A DNA stretch of 64,000 bases from contig NZ_WMLB01000023.1 of the NCBI RefSeq assembly GCF_009709675.1, forward strand, positions 1-64,000. The letters run 5' to 3'. The notes under the pieces were generated by a model. The model ran no database searches. It saw only the letters and a program-made list of their open reading frames with translations, and was not told the DNA's origin. The position numbers and the translations under genes were made by a program. Below, piece by piece: positions 7,871 through 17,885 of this stretch. This DNA comes from Agromyces bracchium (GTDB lineage Bacteria; Actinomycetota; Actinomycetes; Actinomycetales; Microbacteriaceae). Every line of letters starts with the position of its first letter. Position 1 is the stretch's first letter.

Positions 7871-8980
7871 CTACGCCGAGGCTCGGTCGAGCTCGACGAG
7901 CTCGGACCGATGCAGCTCGAGCGAGGCCGCACCGAGCAGCGCATCGACCTGCTCGGGCCGGCTCACCCCGGTGACGGGGGCGACGACCGTGGGTCGCGCG
8001 AGCAGCCACGCGATCGCGACGGCAGCGGGAACCGTCCCGTGCGCGGCCGCGACCTCGTCGAGCGCGCGGAGGATCCGCAGTCCCCGCCGACCGAGGTGGC
8101 GCGCCTGGCGCTCCCCGCGCGCGTCGCGCCGGACGTCGGCCCGACGTCGGATCGCGCCGCCGAGGAATCCGTCGGCGAGCGCGAAGTCGGGCAGCACCGG
8201 CAGGCCCTGCGCGTGCGCGACGAGCTCCGTGGCCCCCTCGAACGCCCGGCGCTCCATGAGGTTGTACCTGGTGGTCAGGACCTGGAACCTGGGCAGGCCG
8301 TTCGCGGCGAGCACCCGCGCCTCGATGAGGCGCTCCGGCGAGAGGTCGGAGGCGCCCACTGCGAGCACCTTTCCGGCGGCGATGAGCGCGTCGATGGCGC
8401 CGAGGCTCTCCTCGAGGGGGACCTCGGGGTCGTCGCCGTGGAAGCAGAGCAGGTCGATCCGGTCGGTGCCGAGTCGTTCCAGCGACGCGTCGACGGCGCG
8501 GGTGATCGAGGCGGGAGCGAGTCCCGAGTGATCGGGGTGGCGACCGACCCTCGTCACGATCCGCACCCGGTCGCGCGTCGCGCGCGACGCCAGCCACCCG
8601 CCGATGATCGTCTCGCTCCGACCGGCGGCGTAGCTGTCGGCGGTGTCGATGAGGCTGCCGCCGAGAGCGACGAATCGGTCGAGGATGTCGCCGCTCGCCT
8701 CCGCGTCGAGGGTCCAGCCGAACGTGCTCGCCCCGAGCGCGAGCGGATGCACCTCGAACCCGGTCTCGCCGATGTGCACGCGCCGGGGCACGGTGATCGG
8801 CCCGGAATCGGCGTTCGTCTCGACCTGCTCCGTCGGTGGTGCGATGGCCCCCGTCATCCGCCCGTCGTGCTCGCGTCCGACCGCGGCGGCGCGCTCCGGA
8901 ACCGACTCGTCGTGCTCGCCGATGGCGATCGACGGGCCTCCTGCGCGCCTGCCTCCTTGCAGTGCGTGTCGTCGTGCCAC
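7871..8980 (-). CDS. Aldo/keto reductase with N-terminal extension
   Basis: The AKR TIM-barrel begins near residue 65. The catalytic aspartate and tyrosine are in DTADSYAAG, and the histidine is in LLCFHGDDPE. The usual catalytic lysine (ATKVG) is replaced by arginine in IVTRVGRHP, so catalysis may be altered. The C terminus has the cofactor segment VVAPVTGVSRPEQ. A strong GGAGGAGG five bases before the GTG at 8980 supports a 369-residue product. An internal ATG at 8857 would give 328 residues but has only a weak ribosome site. Substrate unknown. Confidence 0.8.
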   Translation of the reverse strand: MARRHALQGGRRAGGPSIAIGEHDESVPERAAAVGREHDGRMTGAIAPPTEQVETNADSGPITVPRRVHIGETGFEVHPLALGASTFGWTLDAEASGDILDRFVALGGSLIDTADSYAAGRSETIIGGWLASRATRDRVRIVTRVGRHPDHSGLAPASITRAVDASLERLGTDRIDLLCFHGDDPEVPLEESLGAIDALIAAGKVLAVGASDLSPERLIEARVLAANGLPRFQVLTTRYNLMERRAFEGATELVAHAQGLPVLPDFALADGFLGGAIRRRADVRRDARGERQARHLGRRGLRILRALDEVAAAHGTVPAAVAIAWLLARPTVVAPVTGVSRPEQVDALLGAASLELHRSELVELDRASA

Positions 8981-9127
8981 GCGATCCTCCTCCCCAGGAT
9001 TGGAGACGAGCGTATGTCAGGAATGAACCGGGTGGTTGAACATGACAACGAAGCGTTACGAAACCGTTGGTGAACGGCGGGTGACGAGGAGTCGACGGCC
9101 GATCGATCGTCGGTCGCCTCGGAGGCC

Positions 9128-9173
9128 TTGCGGCGCATTGAACAAGTGTTTAGTATGCTGAACATGCGTTCAG
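9128..9173 (+). promoter_or_regulatory. Promoter and operator of the TetR-ABC operon
   Basis: A TTGCGG -35 box (9128-9133), 17 bp spacer and TAGTAT -10 box (9151-9156) would start transcription at about 9163, next to the ATG at 9164. A perfect inverted repeat, CTGAAC-ATGC-GTTCAG (9158-9173), covers the start codon. A weaker copy, TGAACA-AG-TGTTTA, lies at 9139-9152. The arrangement fits autorepression by the encoded TetR protein. Confidence 0.6.
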
Positions 9174-9916
9174 TGCGTCCCGAGGATGCCACGACCGCCG
9201 CCCGCATCCGCGACGCCGCGATCGCCCGCTTCGGCGCGCACGGATACGCCGGCACGAGCCTGCGCGAGGTCGCCGCCGACGCCGGCGTGAGCGCGGCGCT
9301 CGTGATCCACCACTTCGGCTCGAAGGAGGGCCTGCGCCGCGCCTGCGACGACTGGCTCGTGCACGAGCTCATGGGCGAGAAGGACCGGCTGGGCGACACC
9401 TCCGTCGCCGCGACGATCCGCGAATGGCTCGACGACCCGGCCCGGTTCCGCACCTCGATCGCCTACTTCGCGGCGATGCTCTCCGACGAGTCCCCGGGCG
9501 CCGACCGCCTCTTCGACCTGCTGCTCGCCGAGACCAGCGCCATGCTCGAGCGCGGCGTCGCCGACGGCAGCATGAACGACTCGAGCGATCCCGACCTGCG
9601 CGCCGTGCTCATCACCGCCTACGGGCTCGCGCCCCTCCTCCTCCGCGGGCAGCTCGCGCGCGTGCTCGGCGCCCCGCTCGACTCCCCCGCCGTCGTGCGG
9701 CGGATGACGCTGCCGACCCTCGAGTTCTACACGCAGGGGCTCTACGCCGACACGCAGCTGCTCGACGCGGCGCGCGCGGCGATCGAGTCCGCGTCCGGCG
9801 CCCACGCGCCCGGAGCGCGCCGTGAGGACCCGGTGCCCCGGGTGCGCTCCGACAAGGGACCGGGCAACCCCGTCCAGGATCCGGACCCACCGGTCGGGGA
9901 TACCGCGCGCGCCTGA
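9164..9916 (+). CDS. TetR family transcriptional regulator of the adjacent ABC exporter
   Basis: About 250 residues, with an N-terminal helix-turn-helix (TSLREVAADAGVSAALVIHHFGSK in overlapping segments, near residues 30-53) and an all-alpha ligand-binding domain. The ATG at 9164 sits at the predicted transcription start of its own promoter, so the message is probably leaderless. An ATG at 9155 and a TTG at 9128 are also in frame but overlap the promoter. It lies 41 bp ahead of the ABC ATPase gene and probably represses all three genes until a drug-like ligand binds. The ligand is unknown. Confidence 0.9.
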   Translation: MRSVRPEDATTAARIRDAAIARFGAHGYAGTSLREVAADAGVSAALVIHHFGSKEGLRRACDDWLVHELMGEKDRLGDTSVAATIREWLDDPARFRTSIAYFAAMLSDESPGADRLFDLLLAETSAMLERGVADGSMNDSSDPDLRAVLITAYGLAPLLLRGQLARVLGAPLDSPAVVRRMTLPTLEFYTQGLYADTQLLDAARAAIESASGAHAPGARREDPVPRVRSDKGPGNPVQDPDPPVGDTARA

Positions 9917-9957
9917 CGCGCCGCGGCATCCCACCCATCGACCACGAAAGGATCCAC

Positions 9958-10932
9958 ATGACCACCGACACCGGGGCCGCCGTCAGCACGCGCGGCCTGA
10001 CCAAGCGCTACGGCGCGACCACGGCCCTCCACGGCCTCGACCTCGACATCCCTCGCGGCAGCGTGTTCGGGATGATCGGGCCGAACGGTGCAGGCAAGAC
10101 GACCACGATGCGGCTGCTCCTCGACATCATCCGGCCCACGGCCGGCGAGCTCTCCGTGCTCGGGCGAACGCCGCGCGACGGCGGCGCCGAACTGCGGCGA
10201 CGCATCGGCTACCTGCCCGGCGAACTGCACCTCGGCACGCGCGTGAAGGGCCGCGAGTTCCTCGCGCACTACGCGGAGATCTCCGGCCCCGTCCGGAAGG
10301 GCGCGGTCGACGACCTGGCCGACCGGCTCGGCGTCGACCTCGGCCGGCCCGTCCGCAGCCTGTCCAAGGGCAACAAGCAGAAGGTCGGCCTCATCCAGGC
10401 GTTCATGCACGAACCCGAGCTCCTCGTGCTCGACGAGCCGACGAGCGGCCTCGACCCGCTGGTGCAACAGGAGTTCCACGCCATGCTGCACGAGGCGAAG
10501 GCGAAGGGGCAGACCGTGTTCCTCAGCTCGCACGTGCTGAGCGAGGTGCAGCAGACCGCGCACGAGATCGCCATCCTCAAGGAGGGGCGCATCGTCGAGC
10601 GGTCGACCGTCGCGGACCTCCGCGAGAATGCCGTGCGGCACGTCAAGCTCGTGGTCGCCGAGGCGGATGCCGCGTCGGCGCGTTCGACGCTCGACGCGCT
10701 CCCCGGCGTCGCCGGCACGGCGTCCGTCGCCAACGGGCCGGGCACGGTCGCGCTCACCGCGACGCTCGACGCGCACGTCGACGCGTTCGTGAAGGCCGTC
10801 GCCCGCCTCGACGTCGTCGACCTGACGATGGAGGAACCCGACCTCGAGGAGATGGTGCTCGCCTACTACGGCACCGACCTCTCGTCGACCGCGGAACCCG
10901 TCGACACCGACCGGAAGGCGGCGAAGCGATGA
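9958..10932 (+). CDS. ABC transporter ATP-binding protein (drug-export type)
   Basis: A 324-residue ATPase with Walker A GPNGAGKTT (41-49), a signature loop LSKGNKQK that departs from LSGGQ as is common in this subfamily, Walker B with LLVLDEPTSGLDP, and the switch histidine in LSSHVL. A C-terminal extra domain (about 230-324) is typical of antibiotic-export ATPases. AAAGGA precedes the ATG. Its stop overlaps the permease start by ATGA, so the two form one exporter. Confidence 0.94.
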   Translation: MTTDTGAAVSTRGLTKRYGATTALHGLDLDIPRGSVFGMIGPNGAGKTTTMRLLLDIIRPTAGELSVLGRTPRDGGAELRRRIGYLPGELHLGTRVKGREFLAHYAEISGPVRKGAVDDLADRLGVDLGRPVRSLSKGNKQKVGLIQAFMHEPELLVLDEPTSGLDPLVQQEFHAMLHEAKAKGQTVFLSSHVLSEVQQTAHEIAILKEGRIVERSTVADLRENAVRHVKLVVAEADAASARSTLDALPGVAGTASVANGPGTVALTATLDAHVDAFVKAVARLDVVDLTMEEPDLEEMVLAYYGTDLSSTAEPVDTDRKAAKR

Positions 10933-11726
10933 ACCGCTCCCTCCCGCTCTTCCGCCGTTCGATCCTCGACGGCTGGCGCGGCCTCGTCGGCTGGACGATC
11001 GGCATCCTCGTGGCGCTGTTCCTCTACCTGCCGCTGTACCCGTCGTTCGGCGGCAACGGCCAGATGCAGCAGATCGTCGACACGCTTCCACCCGAGCTGG
11101 TCAAGTCGCTGAACTACGACCAGATCGGTTCGGGACCGGGCTACGCGCAGGCGACGTTCTACGGCCTCATCGGCTTCGTGCTCCTGACGATCGCCGCCGT
11201 GGGATGGGGCACGGAAGCGATCGCGGAGGACGAGGAGAACGGCCAGCTCGAACTGACGCTCGCGCACGGCGTGCTCCGCGGCCAGATCCTCGCCGAGCGC
11301 ACGGCCGCGGTGCTCGTCAAGCTCGCGTGGTTGGCGATCGTGAGCGTGGCGGTCGTGATGATCCTGAACGAGCCCGCCGAACTCGGCATCGAGTTCGGCA
11401 ACCTCGTCGCGACCGCCGTCGCGTTCCTCGGGCTGGTGTCGCTGGCCGCGACGGCGGCGATCGGCGTCGGCGCCGCCACGGGACGCCGGACCTGGGCGGT
11501 CAGTGCCGGCTCGGGTGTCGCGGTGTTCGCCTACGCGCTGAACGCCCTCGGCAACCAGAGCGACGACCTGGCCTGGCTGCACGACTGGTCGCCGTACAGC
11601 TGGGCGTACGGCGACTCGCCGATCCTGAACGGCTGGAACGGCACGATCTGGCTGAACTACGCCGTCATCGCCGCACTGCTCGCGGTCGGCTGGTTCGTGT
11701 TCCGTCGCCGCGACATCGCGGTCTGA
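10929..11726 (+). CDS. ABC-2 type permease
   Basis: A 265-residue integral membrane protein with about six hydrophobic segments (first near 20-38, last near 240-258). It has the extracellular-loop type PPELVKSLNYDQIG and the cytoplasmic segment GTEAIAEDEENGQLELTLAHG, which are common in ABC-2 drug permeases. The ATG overlaps the ATPase stop. One permease per ATPase suggests a homodimeric membrane part. Substrate unknown. Confidence 0.9.
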   Translation: MNRSLPLFRRSILDGWRGLVGWTIGILVALFLYLPLYPSFGGNGQMQQIVDTLPPELVKSLNYDQIGSGPGYAQATFYGLIGFVLLTIAAVGWGTEAIAEDEENGQLELTLAHGVLRGQILAERTAAVLVKLAWLAIVSVAVVMILNEPAELGIEFGNLVATAVAFLGLVSLAATAAIGVGAATGRRTWAVSAGSGVAVFAYALNALGNQSDDLAWLHDWSPYSWAYGDSPILNGWNGTIWLNYAVIAALLAVGWFVFRRRDIAV

Positions 11727-11730
11727 ACGA

Positions 11731-11781
11731 GCGGATGCCACGGCGCGCGCCCGTCGTGGGGCGCCGCGCCGCGGCATCCGC
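11731..11781. terminator. Bidirectional hairpin between convergent genes
   Basis: GCGGATGCC (11731-11739) pairs with GGCATCCGC (11773-11781), and the inner arms CGGCGCG and CGCGCCG (11741-11747, 11765-11771) extend the stem. It sits just after the ABC permease stop and before the convergent end of the cytochrome gene. Confidence 0.55.
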
Positions 11782-11817
11782 CCGTCGTCATCGTCGTCGA
11801 CCTCGCGCGGCGCACGG

Positions 11818-13533
11818 CTATCGACCGACCTTGCCGAACACCCCCGCGATCGGCGCGAGCACCGTCGGGCGGGCGGCGACCCACGCCGCCGCGATGACGA
11901 CCAGCGAGGCGACGAAGATCCAGAAGCCCAGCCAGCCGTCGGCGTCCTGCGCGGCGTACATGTGGTTGAGGTTGCGCAGCGCCCCGGTCAGGAACACCAG
12001 CGCGACGTGCACCACGATGAACCCGACGAAGTACAGCATGACCGGGAAGTGTACGGCGCGGGCCCACTCGACCGGGTAGATCCGGTTGAGGGTCGCGGCG
12101 TTCTTCGGCCACAGCCCCGACATGCGGACGCCGGTGATCGCGGCGAGCGGCGCGGCGATGAAGATCGTCGCGAAGTAGGCGAGCACCTGGAGGCTGTTGT
12201 AGTTGACCCAGCCGTTCTCGAGCGGCCAGTCGAGCGACAGGTACTGCAGCAGTGCCGACACCGCGTTCGGGATGACCTCCCAGCTGGTCGGCACGACGCG
12301 CATCCACTGGCCCGTCGCGAACAGGAGCACCACGAAGACGAGGCCGTTCACGAACCACAGGATGTCGAGCGACTGGTGGAACCACAGCGTCAGGCTGATC
12401 CTCCCCTGCCCGCCCTTCGACCAGCGCGGCGTCCAGGACGCCGGTGGGCGCCGCTCGGTGCGCACCTGCAGTCCCGAGCGGATGATCAGCACGATGAGGA
12501 AGACGTTGAAGAAGTGCTGCCAGCCGAGCCAGGCCGGGAGCCCGACCGGCGCGCCCTCGGGCAGGTGCGTCTCGCCGGGGTAGGTCGCCATGAAGTCCTG
12601 CATGGACTCCAGCCCGATGAACCACCTCGTGAGCTGGACGACGATGGTCGCCGCACCGATGATCGCGAGGACGCCGACGACGGATGCCCCGACCCACTGC
12701 CGCACGGTGAAGGGGCCGTACCGCGTCGGGCCCGACTGCGCGGGGGCGCTCGGTGCGGGGGCGGGTGCGACGGAAGCCGCGGGCTCGGCGGGCGCTGCGG
12801 GCTCGGCGGGTCGCGCGGGCACGGGGGCGACGGATGCCGCGGCAGCCGTCACCGCTGGCGATGGAGGAGGCGGACTGGCGTGGACGGCCGCAGTGGGCAC
12901 CGCCTCATCGGCCTCCACGGACGGTGCGGGTGCCGCCGCCGCTGATGCGGCTGAGGCGGAAACTGCGGAGACCGCCCTCTCCGCAGCCGGCGCGGCGGAC
13001 TCGGCGACGGGTGCGACCGCGGGGACCGATACCGGCGGCCACGGATCCCCGCCGGCGACCCTCGGAAGCCCTCGGCGAAGCCCGGTTCCGGCCGCCGCCG
13101 ATGGCGCGGAGGCCCCTGCGGATCGCGCCGCGGGTGCGGGTGCCGGCGCCGTGACCGGTTCGGCAGCGGGCTCGACGGTGGCGGCGGGCGGCGGCGCGGC
13201 CGCGGCATCCGTCGCCCCGACGTTCGCAACGCCGGCCGCCTCGGGCTCCGGCCACGGCCGACCGCCGCGCACGCGCGGAAGGCCGCTCCGGAGCCGACGA
13301 GCCGGCGCTGCAGCCGTCGGTGCGCCGACGGCGGTCACCGGGGTGGCGGCGGTCGGTTCCGCCGGCGCAGACGCAGTCGGTGCCGGGGCGATCGTCGCCA
13401 CGGGCGCCGCCGCATCCGCCGGCGCCTCGACCGACTCGGCGACGGCGACGCCGGCCGCACTGCCGGCGGGAGGCCAGGGCTCACCGCCGCGGCGGCGAGG
13501 GAGCCCCCTGCGCAGGTTGCCTGCAGCGGCCAC
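11818..13533 (-). CDS. b-type cytochrome membrane protein with three N-terminal RGLPR-GG-PWP motifs; candidate ETF:quinone reductase
   Basis: A 571-residue protein in two parts. Residues 1-270 are an Ala/Pro-rich, probably disordered tail with three copies of L-R-x-G-L-P-R-x-x-G-G-x-P-W-P, at 7-22, 81-96 and 152-167. Residues 275-571 resemble a cytochrome b561/formate-dehydrogenase-gamma type domain with about five membrane helices. Helix histidines are in [27 protein letters not shown] and IVVHVALVF, enough for two haems. The GTG lies 3 bp after the etfA stop, so synthesis is coupled to ETF. I infer that it passes electrons from ETF to menaquinone. No FeS or flavin motif is seen. Confidence 0.75.
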   Translation of the reverse strand: MAAAGNLRRGLPRRRGGEPWPPAGSAAGVAVAESVEAPADAAAPVATIAPAPTASAPAEPTAATPVTAVGAPTAAAPARRLRSGLPRVRGGRPWPEPEAAGVANVGATDAAAAPPPAATVEPAAEPVTAPAPAPAARSAGASAPSAAAGTGLRRGLPRVAGGDPWPPVSVPAVAPVAESAAPAAERAVSAVSASAASAAAAPAPSVEADEAVPTAAVHASPPPPSPAVTAAAASVAPVPARPAEPAAPAEPAASVAPAPAPSAPAQSGPTRYGPFTVRQWVGASVVGVLAIIGAATIVVQLTRWFIGLESMQDFMATYPGETHLPEGAPVGLPAWLGWQHFFNVFLIVLIIRSGLQVRTERRPPASWTPRWSKGGQGRISLTLWFHQSLDILWFVNGLVFVVLLFATGQWMRVVPTSWEVIPNAVSALLQYLSLDWPLENGWVNYNSLQVLAYFATIFIAAPLAAITGVRMSGLWPKNAATLNRIYPVEWARAVHFPVMLYFVGFIVVHVALVFLTGALRNLNHMYAAQDADGWLGFWIFVASLVVIAAAWVAARPTVLAPIAGVFGKVGR

Positions 13534-13536
13534 GGG

Positions 13537-14523
13537 TCACCGCTTCCGCTCGGCGAGGGCGCTGATCAACTGCGGGACAACCGCGAAGACGTCGCCGACC
13601 ACGCCGAAGTCGGCGACCTCGAAGATCGGCGCGTCGGGGTCCTTGTTGACGGCGACGATGTTCTTGGCCGTCTGCATTCCCGCCTTGTGCTGGATGGCGC
13701 CCGAGATGCCGAGGGCGACGTACAGCTGCGGCGAGACCGACACGCCGGTCTGCCCGACCTGGTGGTTCGCCTGGATGTAGCCGGCGTCGACGGCCGCACG
13801 CGACGCGCCGACCGCGGCGCCGAGGGCGTCGGCGAGCTCCTCGACGAGCGCGAACTTCTCGGCCGAGCCGAGGCCGCGACCGCCGGAGACGACCCGCTTC
13901 GCCCCGCGCAGCTCGGGTCGGCTCGAGGTCTCGGTCACGGGCTCGACGGACTCGATCGTGGCCGATGCGGCGCCCGAAGCGGGAACCTCGAGCGACTCGG
14001 TCGCGACGGGACGCGCCTCGGCGCGCGCGTCGATGGCCCCCTGCCGCACGGTGACGACGAGCGGTCCGAAGGTCGCCGCGGACACGACGTTGTAGGCGCC
14101 GCCGTGGACCGAGTGGTGGGCGAGCACGCCCTCGTCGTCGCGCGAGACGCCGACCGCGTCCACCGCGATGGGAGCGCCCGTGCGGGCGGCGAACCGGCCC
14201 GCGATGTCGCGGCCGTCGATCGAGTTCGAGACGAGCACCGCCTCGGGCGCGATGAGCTTCGCCGCCGCGGCGAGCGCGTCGACGTGCGGAACCGTGAGCT
14301 CGGACTGCGCCGAGGTCGTCTCGGCGGCGAGCACCCGCTCGGCGCCGAGCGCGGCCGCCTGCTCGGCGAGCGACTGCGCCCGGCCGGGAGCGGCGACGAC
14401 GAGCGCCACGGGCGCGCCGATCCCGGACGCGGCCGCGACGAGGCCCGCTGCGCTCGTCGCGAGCTCGCCGTCGGGCGTGGCCTCGAGCAGGACGAGGATG
14501 GGGGCTGCAGGGTGGTCGGTCAT
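13537..14523 (-). CDS. etfA: Electron transfer flavoprotein alpha subunit
   Basis: A 328-residue FAD-binding subunit. The C-terminal FAD domain has [38 protein letters not shown] and NKDPDAPIF, the classical EtfA blocks. With EtfB it accepts electrons from acyl-CoA dehydrogenase. It lies 10 bp after etfB and 3 bp before the cytochrome gene. It is slightly longer than average but complete. Confidence 0.96.
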   Translation of the reverse strand: MTDHPAAPILVLLEATPDGELATSAAGLVAAASGIGAPVALVVAAPGRAQSLAEQAAALGAERVLAAETTSAQSELTVPHVDALAAAAKLIAPEAVLVSNSIDGRDIAGRFAARTGAPIAVDAVGVSRDDEGVLAHHSVHGGAYNVVSAATFGPLVVTVRQGAIDARAEARPVATESLEVPASGAASATIESVEPVTETSSRPELRGAKRVVSGGRGLGSAEKFALVEELADALGAAVGASRAAVDAGYIQANHQVGQTGVSVSPQLYVALGISGAIQHKAGMQTAKNIVAVNKDPDAPIFEVADFGVVGDVFAVVPQLISALAERKR

Positions 14524-14533
14524 GTTCGTCCTC

Positions 14534-15310
14534 TCAGACCAGCCGGTTCTCGATCAGGAACTCCGCGATCCTCGTGCCGCCGTCGCCCTCGTCCGTGATC
14601 TTGGTCCCCGCGGTGCGCGGGGGCTTCTCGGCGATCGCGGTCATGATCGACCAGGCGGCCGAGAGATCCTCGGGCTCGATGCCCAGGTCGGCGGCGCTCA
14701 CGGTCTCGAACGGCTTCTTCTTCGCGGCCATGATGCCCTTGAAGTTCGGGAACCGCGCGTCGGGCAGCGCCTCGGTGATCGACACCACCGCGGGCAGGGG
14801 CGCGCTCACGCGCATCGTGCCGCCGTCGACGTCGCGGGTCCCGGACACCGAACCGTCGGTGATCTCGACGGAGGTGAGGGCAGTCGCGTTCGGCACCTCG
14901 AGCAGCTCCGCGAGCATGGCGGGGATCACGCCACCGCTGCCGTCCGTCGAGAGGTTGCCCGTGATGACGAGGTCGAACCCGGTGCGTCGGATCGCCGCGG
15001 CGAGCGTGCGCGCGGTGAGGCCGAGGTCGGCGGCCGCGAGGCCCGGGTCGGCGATGTGCACGGCCGATCCGGCGCCCATCGCGAGGCCCTTCCGGATCGT
15101 CGTCGCCGCGCTCTCTGGTGCCATCGACATGACGACCACCTCGGTGTCGGCGTGCGCGTCGGCGTGGGCGAGCGCCACCTCGAGCGCCCGCTCGCCGATC
15201 TCGTCGAGCACGGGCTCGCTCGCCGCGCGGTCGGCGAGCCCGGTCTCGAGGTCGAGCTTCCGCTCCCCGTAGGTGTCGGGGACCTCCTTCACGAGGACGA
15301 TGATCTTCAT
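14534..15310 (-). CDS. etfB: Electron transfer flavoprotein beta subunit
   Basis: A 258-residue AMP-binding subunit starting [19 protein letters not shown], the standard EtfB N terminus. [20 protein letters not shown] is the actinobacterial form of the nucleotide loop, and [13 protein letters not shown] is the recognition-loop region that contacts dehydrogenases. The ATG overlaps the CitE-like stop (ATGA). The open frame runs on upstream but the MKIIVLVKE start is certain. Confidence 0.96.
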   Translation of the reverse strand: MKIIVLVKEVPDTYGERKLDLETGLADRAASEPVLDEIGERALEVALAHADAHADTEVVVMSMAPESAATTIRKGLAMGAGSAVHIADPGLAAADLGLTARTLAAAIRRTGFDLVITGNLSTDGSGGVIPAMLAELLEVPNATALTSVEITDGSVSGTRDVDGGTMRVSAPLPAVVSITEALPDARFPNFKGIMAAKKKPFETVSAADLGIEPEDLSAAWSIMTAIAEKPPRTAGTKITDEGDGGTRIAEFLIENRLV

Positions 15311-16161
15311 CGGGCGCCGTTCCTTCCGTCGTCTCCACCGTGCGAACTCGCGCGCCGCACGACCGCCTCGGCCTGGTGCAGGAGCGGCGCGTCGACCATC
15401 TGGCCCCGGAAGGCGAACACGCCGTCGCGCTCGCGCACGGCGGCCTCCGCGATGAGCGCCTGCGCCCACTCGAGACGCTCCGCGCTCGGCGCGTAGGCGG
15501 CCCTGACGACCTCCACCTGGGCCGGATGCACGCACGCCGTGGCGGCGAAGCCGAGCGCGGTCGCATCCTCGGCCTCCGCGCGGAGGCCGTCCGCGTCGGC
15601 GAGGTCGAGGTGCACCGCGTCGATCGCCGCCACGCCGTGCGCACCGGCCGCGAGCAGCACCTGGGACCTGGCGTGCCGCGCGACGTCACGGTACCGCCCG
15701 TCGGCGTGGCGGCTGGAGGCGCCGCCGAGCGAGGCGACGAGGTCCTCCGCGCCCCACATGAGCGCCGAGACGATGGGCACCGAGGCGATCTCGGGTGCGG
15801 CCAGCACGCCCCGCGCGGTCTCGCACAGCGCGATCACGTCGAAGTCCTCGAGGGCCACGAGGTCGGCCGTGCCCTCGCACTTGGCGAGCATGAGCGTGCG
15901 GTAGGCGGTGCGCCGCAGTGCGGCGAGGTCGTCGGCGAGGTGCGGTGTGGACGCCGGGTTCACCCGCACGATGACGCGTGCGGGATCGATCGGGTTCGCC
16001 ACGAGCGACTCGCGTGCCGCCGACTTCGCGACCTCCGCCACCGCGTCCTCGAGGTCGAGGATCACCGCGTCGGCACGCTCCGCCGCCTTGGCGTAGCGGT
16101 CGGGCCGGTCGGCCGGGCAGAACAGCAGGGCGGGGCCGAAGGGGAACGCCGGATGCGTCAT
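15307..16161 (-). CDS. CitE-like HpcH/HpaI family CoA-ester lyase
   Basis: A 284-residue TIM-barrel lyase. [15 protein letters not shown] is the N-terminal strand, and [12 protein letters not shown] carries the metal-binding acidic residues. RVNPAST holds the active-site arginine, and [16 protein letters not shown] the second metal site. [15 protein letters not shown] is the C-terminal signature. In mycobacterial leucine operons a homologue lies beside the maoC, acyl-CoA dehydrogenase and carboxylase genes, and cleavage of a branched hydroxyacyl-CoA is the likely role. It overlaps both neighbours by ATGA. Confidence 0.88.
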   Translation of the reverse strand: MTHPAFPFGPALLFCPADRPDRYAKAAERADAVILDLEDAVAEVAKSAARESLVANPIDPARVIVRVNPASTPHLADDLAALRRTAYRTLMLAKCEGTADLVALEDFDVIALCETARGVLAAPEIASVPIVSALMWGAEDLVASLGGASSRHADGRYRDVARHARSQVLLAAGAHGVAAIDAVHLDLADADGLRAEAEDATALGFAATACVHPAQVEVVRAAYAPSAERLEWAQALIAEAAVRERDGVFAFRGQMVDAPLLHQAEAVVRRASSHGGDDGRNGAR

Positions 16162-16679
16162 CCGCTCGCCTCTCCGTTCCCGATCGCGTGCCGTTCGCCC
16201 GCCTCGCGGGTCCAGACGAGCATCGTGCGCGATGCCGTGGCGACCACGGCACCGTCCTGGTTGCGCGCCGTGTGGCCGAGCACCACGATGCCCTCGCCGG
16301 GCCGGGACGAGGACAACCGCTTCGACTCCACGACGCTCTCGCCGTAGAGGGTGTCGCCCACGAACACCGGGTTCGGGAACGCGACCGCCCCGAACCCGAG
16401 GTTCGCGACGAGCGTGCCCTGCGTGAGCTGCCCCACCGACTGGCCGACGAGGGTCGACAGCGTGAAGAGCGAGTTCACGAGGATGCGGCCGAACGGCTGG
16501 CGCGCCGACCACGCGGCGTCGAGGTGCAACGGCTGCGGGTTCATCGTGAGCGTCGTGAACAGGACGTTGTCGGCCTCGGTCACCGTTCGACCGGGACGAT
16601 GCAGGTAGCGCACGCCCTCCTCGAACTCCTCGAACCAGAGCCCGCGCTGCACGACCTCGCGCATCTCGGCATCCGCCAT
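16158..16679 (-). CDS. MaoC family (R)-enoyl-CoA hydratase-like protein
   Basis: A 173-residue hot-dog protein. The hydratase motif is seen as [23 protein letters not shown], with the catalytic aspartate and histidine spaced as in Mao[17 protein letters not shown] is the second family block. A GGAGAGGG site precedes the ATG. In this operon it would hydrate the carboxylated unsaturated CoA ester before cleavage by the CitE-like lyase. It overlaps that gene by ATGA and lies 34 bp after the dehydrogenase. Confidence 0.88.
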   Translation of the reverse strand: MADAEMREVVQRGLWFEEFEEGVRYLHRPGRTVTEADNVLFTTLTMNPQPLHLDAAWSARQPFGRILVNSLFTLSTLVGQSVGQLTQGTLVANLGFGAVAFPNPVFVGDTLYGESVVESKRLSSSRPGEGIVVLGHTARNQDGAVVATASRTMLVWTREAGERHAIGNGEASG

Positions 16680-16713
16680 GACGCTCCCTCTCCTCCCCGA
16701 CGGCCGGACCGCC

Positions 16714-17877
16714 CTACGCCGCCAGCCCGAGCTCGCGCGCGATGACCATGAGCTGCACCTCGTTCGTGCCCTCGCCGATCTCGAGGATCTTCGAGTCACG
16801 GTAGTGCCTGGCCACGGTCGTCTCGTTCATGAAGCCCATTCCGCCGAAGATCTGGGTCGCGTCACGGGCGTTCAGCATGGCGGCGTCGCTCGAGACGAGC
16901 TTCGCGATCGCGGCCTCCTTCTTGAACGGGAGCCCCGCGTCGGCCCGGCGCGCCGCGTCGTGCCAGGCGAGCCGCGCGGTGTGCACGCGGGCCTGCATGC
17001 CGGCGATGGTGAACGCGATGTACTGGTGGCTCGCGATGGGCACGCCGAACACGTTGCGGGTCTTCGCGTAGGCCATGGCCTCGTCGAGGCATCCCTGCGC
17101 CGCACCCGTCGCGAGGGCGGCGATCGCGATGCGGCCCTCGTCGAGCGCGCGGAGGAAGTTGGCGAAGCCGCGGCCGCGCTCGCCGAGCAGGTTGCCGGCC
17201 GGCACCCGGACGTCGTCGAAGGTCAGCGGGTGCGTGTCGGAGGCGCGCCATCCGGACTTGTCGTAGCCCGGCCCCACGGTGAACCCGGGGGTGCCGTTCG
17301 GCACGATGATCGTGGACAGCTCCTTCGAGACGGTGCCGTCGGGGCGCGTGCGCTCCCCCGTCACCGCGGTGACGGTGACGAACCGGGTGATCGGCGTGCC
17401 CGAGTTGGTGATGAACTGCTTGGAGCCGTTGACGACCCACTCGTCGCCGTCGAGCACGGCCGTCGTGCGGGTGGCGCCGGCGTCGGAGCCGGCCTCGGGC
17501 TCGGTGAGGCCGAAGCCGCCGAGCGCTCGCCCCGCGACGAGGTCGGGCAGGAACTCCGCCTTCTGCTCGTCGGTGCCGTGACGGTAGATCGGCATGGCGC
17601 CGAGGCCGACACCGGCCTCGAGGGTGATCGCGATCGACTGGTCGACGCGCGCGAGCGCCTCGATCGCGAGGCACAGCGCCATGTAGTCGCCGCCCTGGCC
17701 GCCGACCTCCTCGGGGAAGGGCAGGCCGAAGAGCCCGAGCTCGCCCATCTGGGCCACGACGTCCATCGAGAGCTCGTGCGTGCGGTCGGCCTCGTAGGCC
17801 TGCGGGGCGACGACGGTGTCGGCGAACTCGCAGACCATGTCGTAGAGCTGCTGTTCCTCGTCGGTCAGGTCGTGCAT
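16714..17877 (-). CDS. Acyl-CoA dehydrogenase, probably isovaleryl-CoA or similar branched-chain type
   Basis: A 387-residue flavoenzyme. The FAD/substrate blocks [15 protein letters not shown] and [34 protein letters not shown] in overlapping parts, and the C-terminal [11 protein letters not shown] and [17 protein letters not shown] are classical. The catalytic base is in the C-terminal segment [10 protein letters not shown] by family analogy. AGGAGC precedes the ATG. It would introduce the double bond and hand electrons to the EtfAB encoded downstream. It follows the carboxylase alpha gene after 8 bp. Substrate assignment rests on context. Confidence 0.92.
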   Translation of the reverse strand: MHDLTDEEQQLYDMVCEFADTVVAPQAYEADRTHELSMDVVAQMGELGLFGLPFPEEVGGQGGDYMALCLAIEALARVDQSIAITLEAGVGLGAMPIYRHGTDEQKAEFLPDLVAGRALGGFGLTEPEAGSDAGATRTTAVLDGDEWVVNGSKQFITNSGTPITRFVTVTAVTGERTRPDGTVSKELSTIIVPNGTPGFTVGPGYDKSGWRASDTHPLTFDDVRVPAGNLLGERGRGFANFLRALDEGRIAIAALATGAAQGCLDEAMAYAKTRNVFGVPIASHQYIAFTIAGMQARVHTARLAWHDAARRADAGLPFKKEAAIAKLVSSDAAMLNARDATQIFGGMGFMNETTVARHYRDSKILEIGEGTNEVQLMVIARELGLAA

Positions 17878-17885
17878 GGTGCTCC

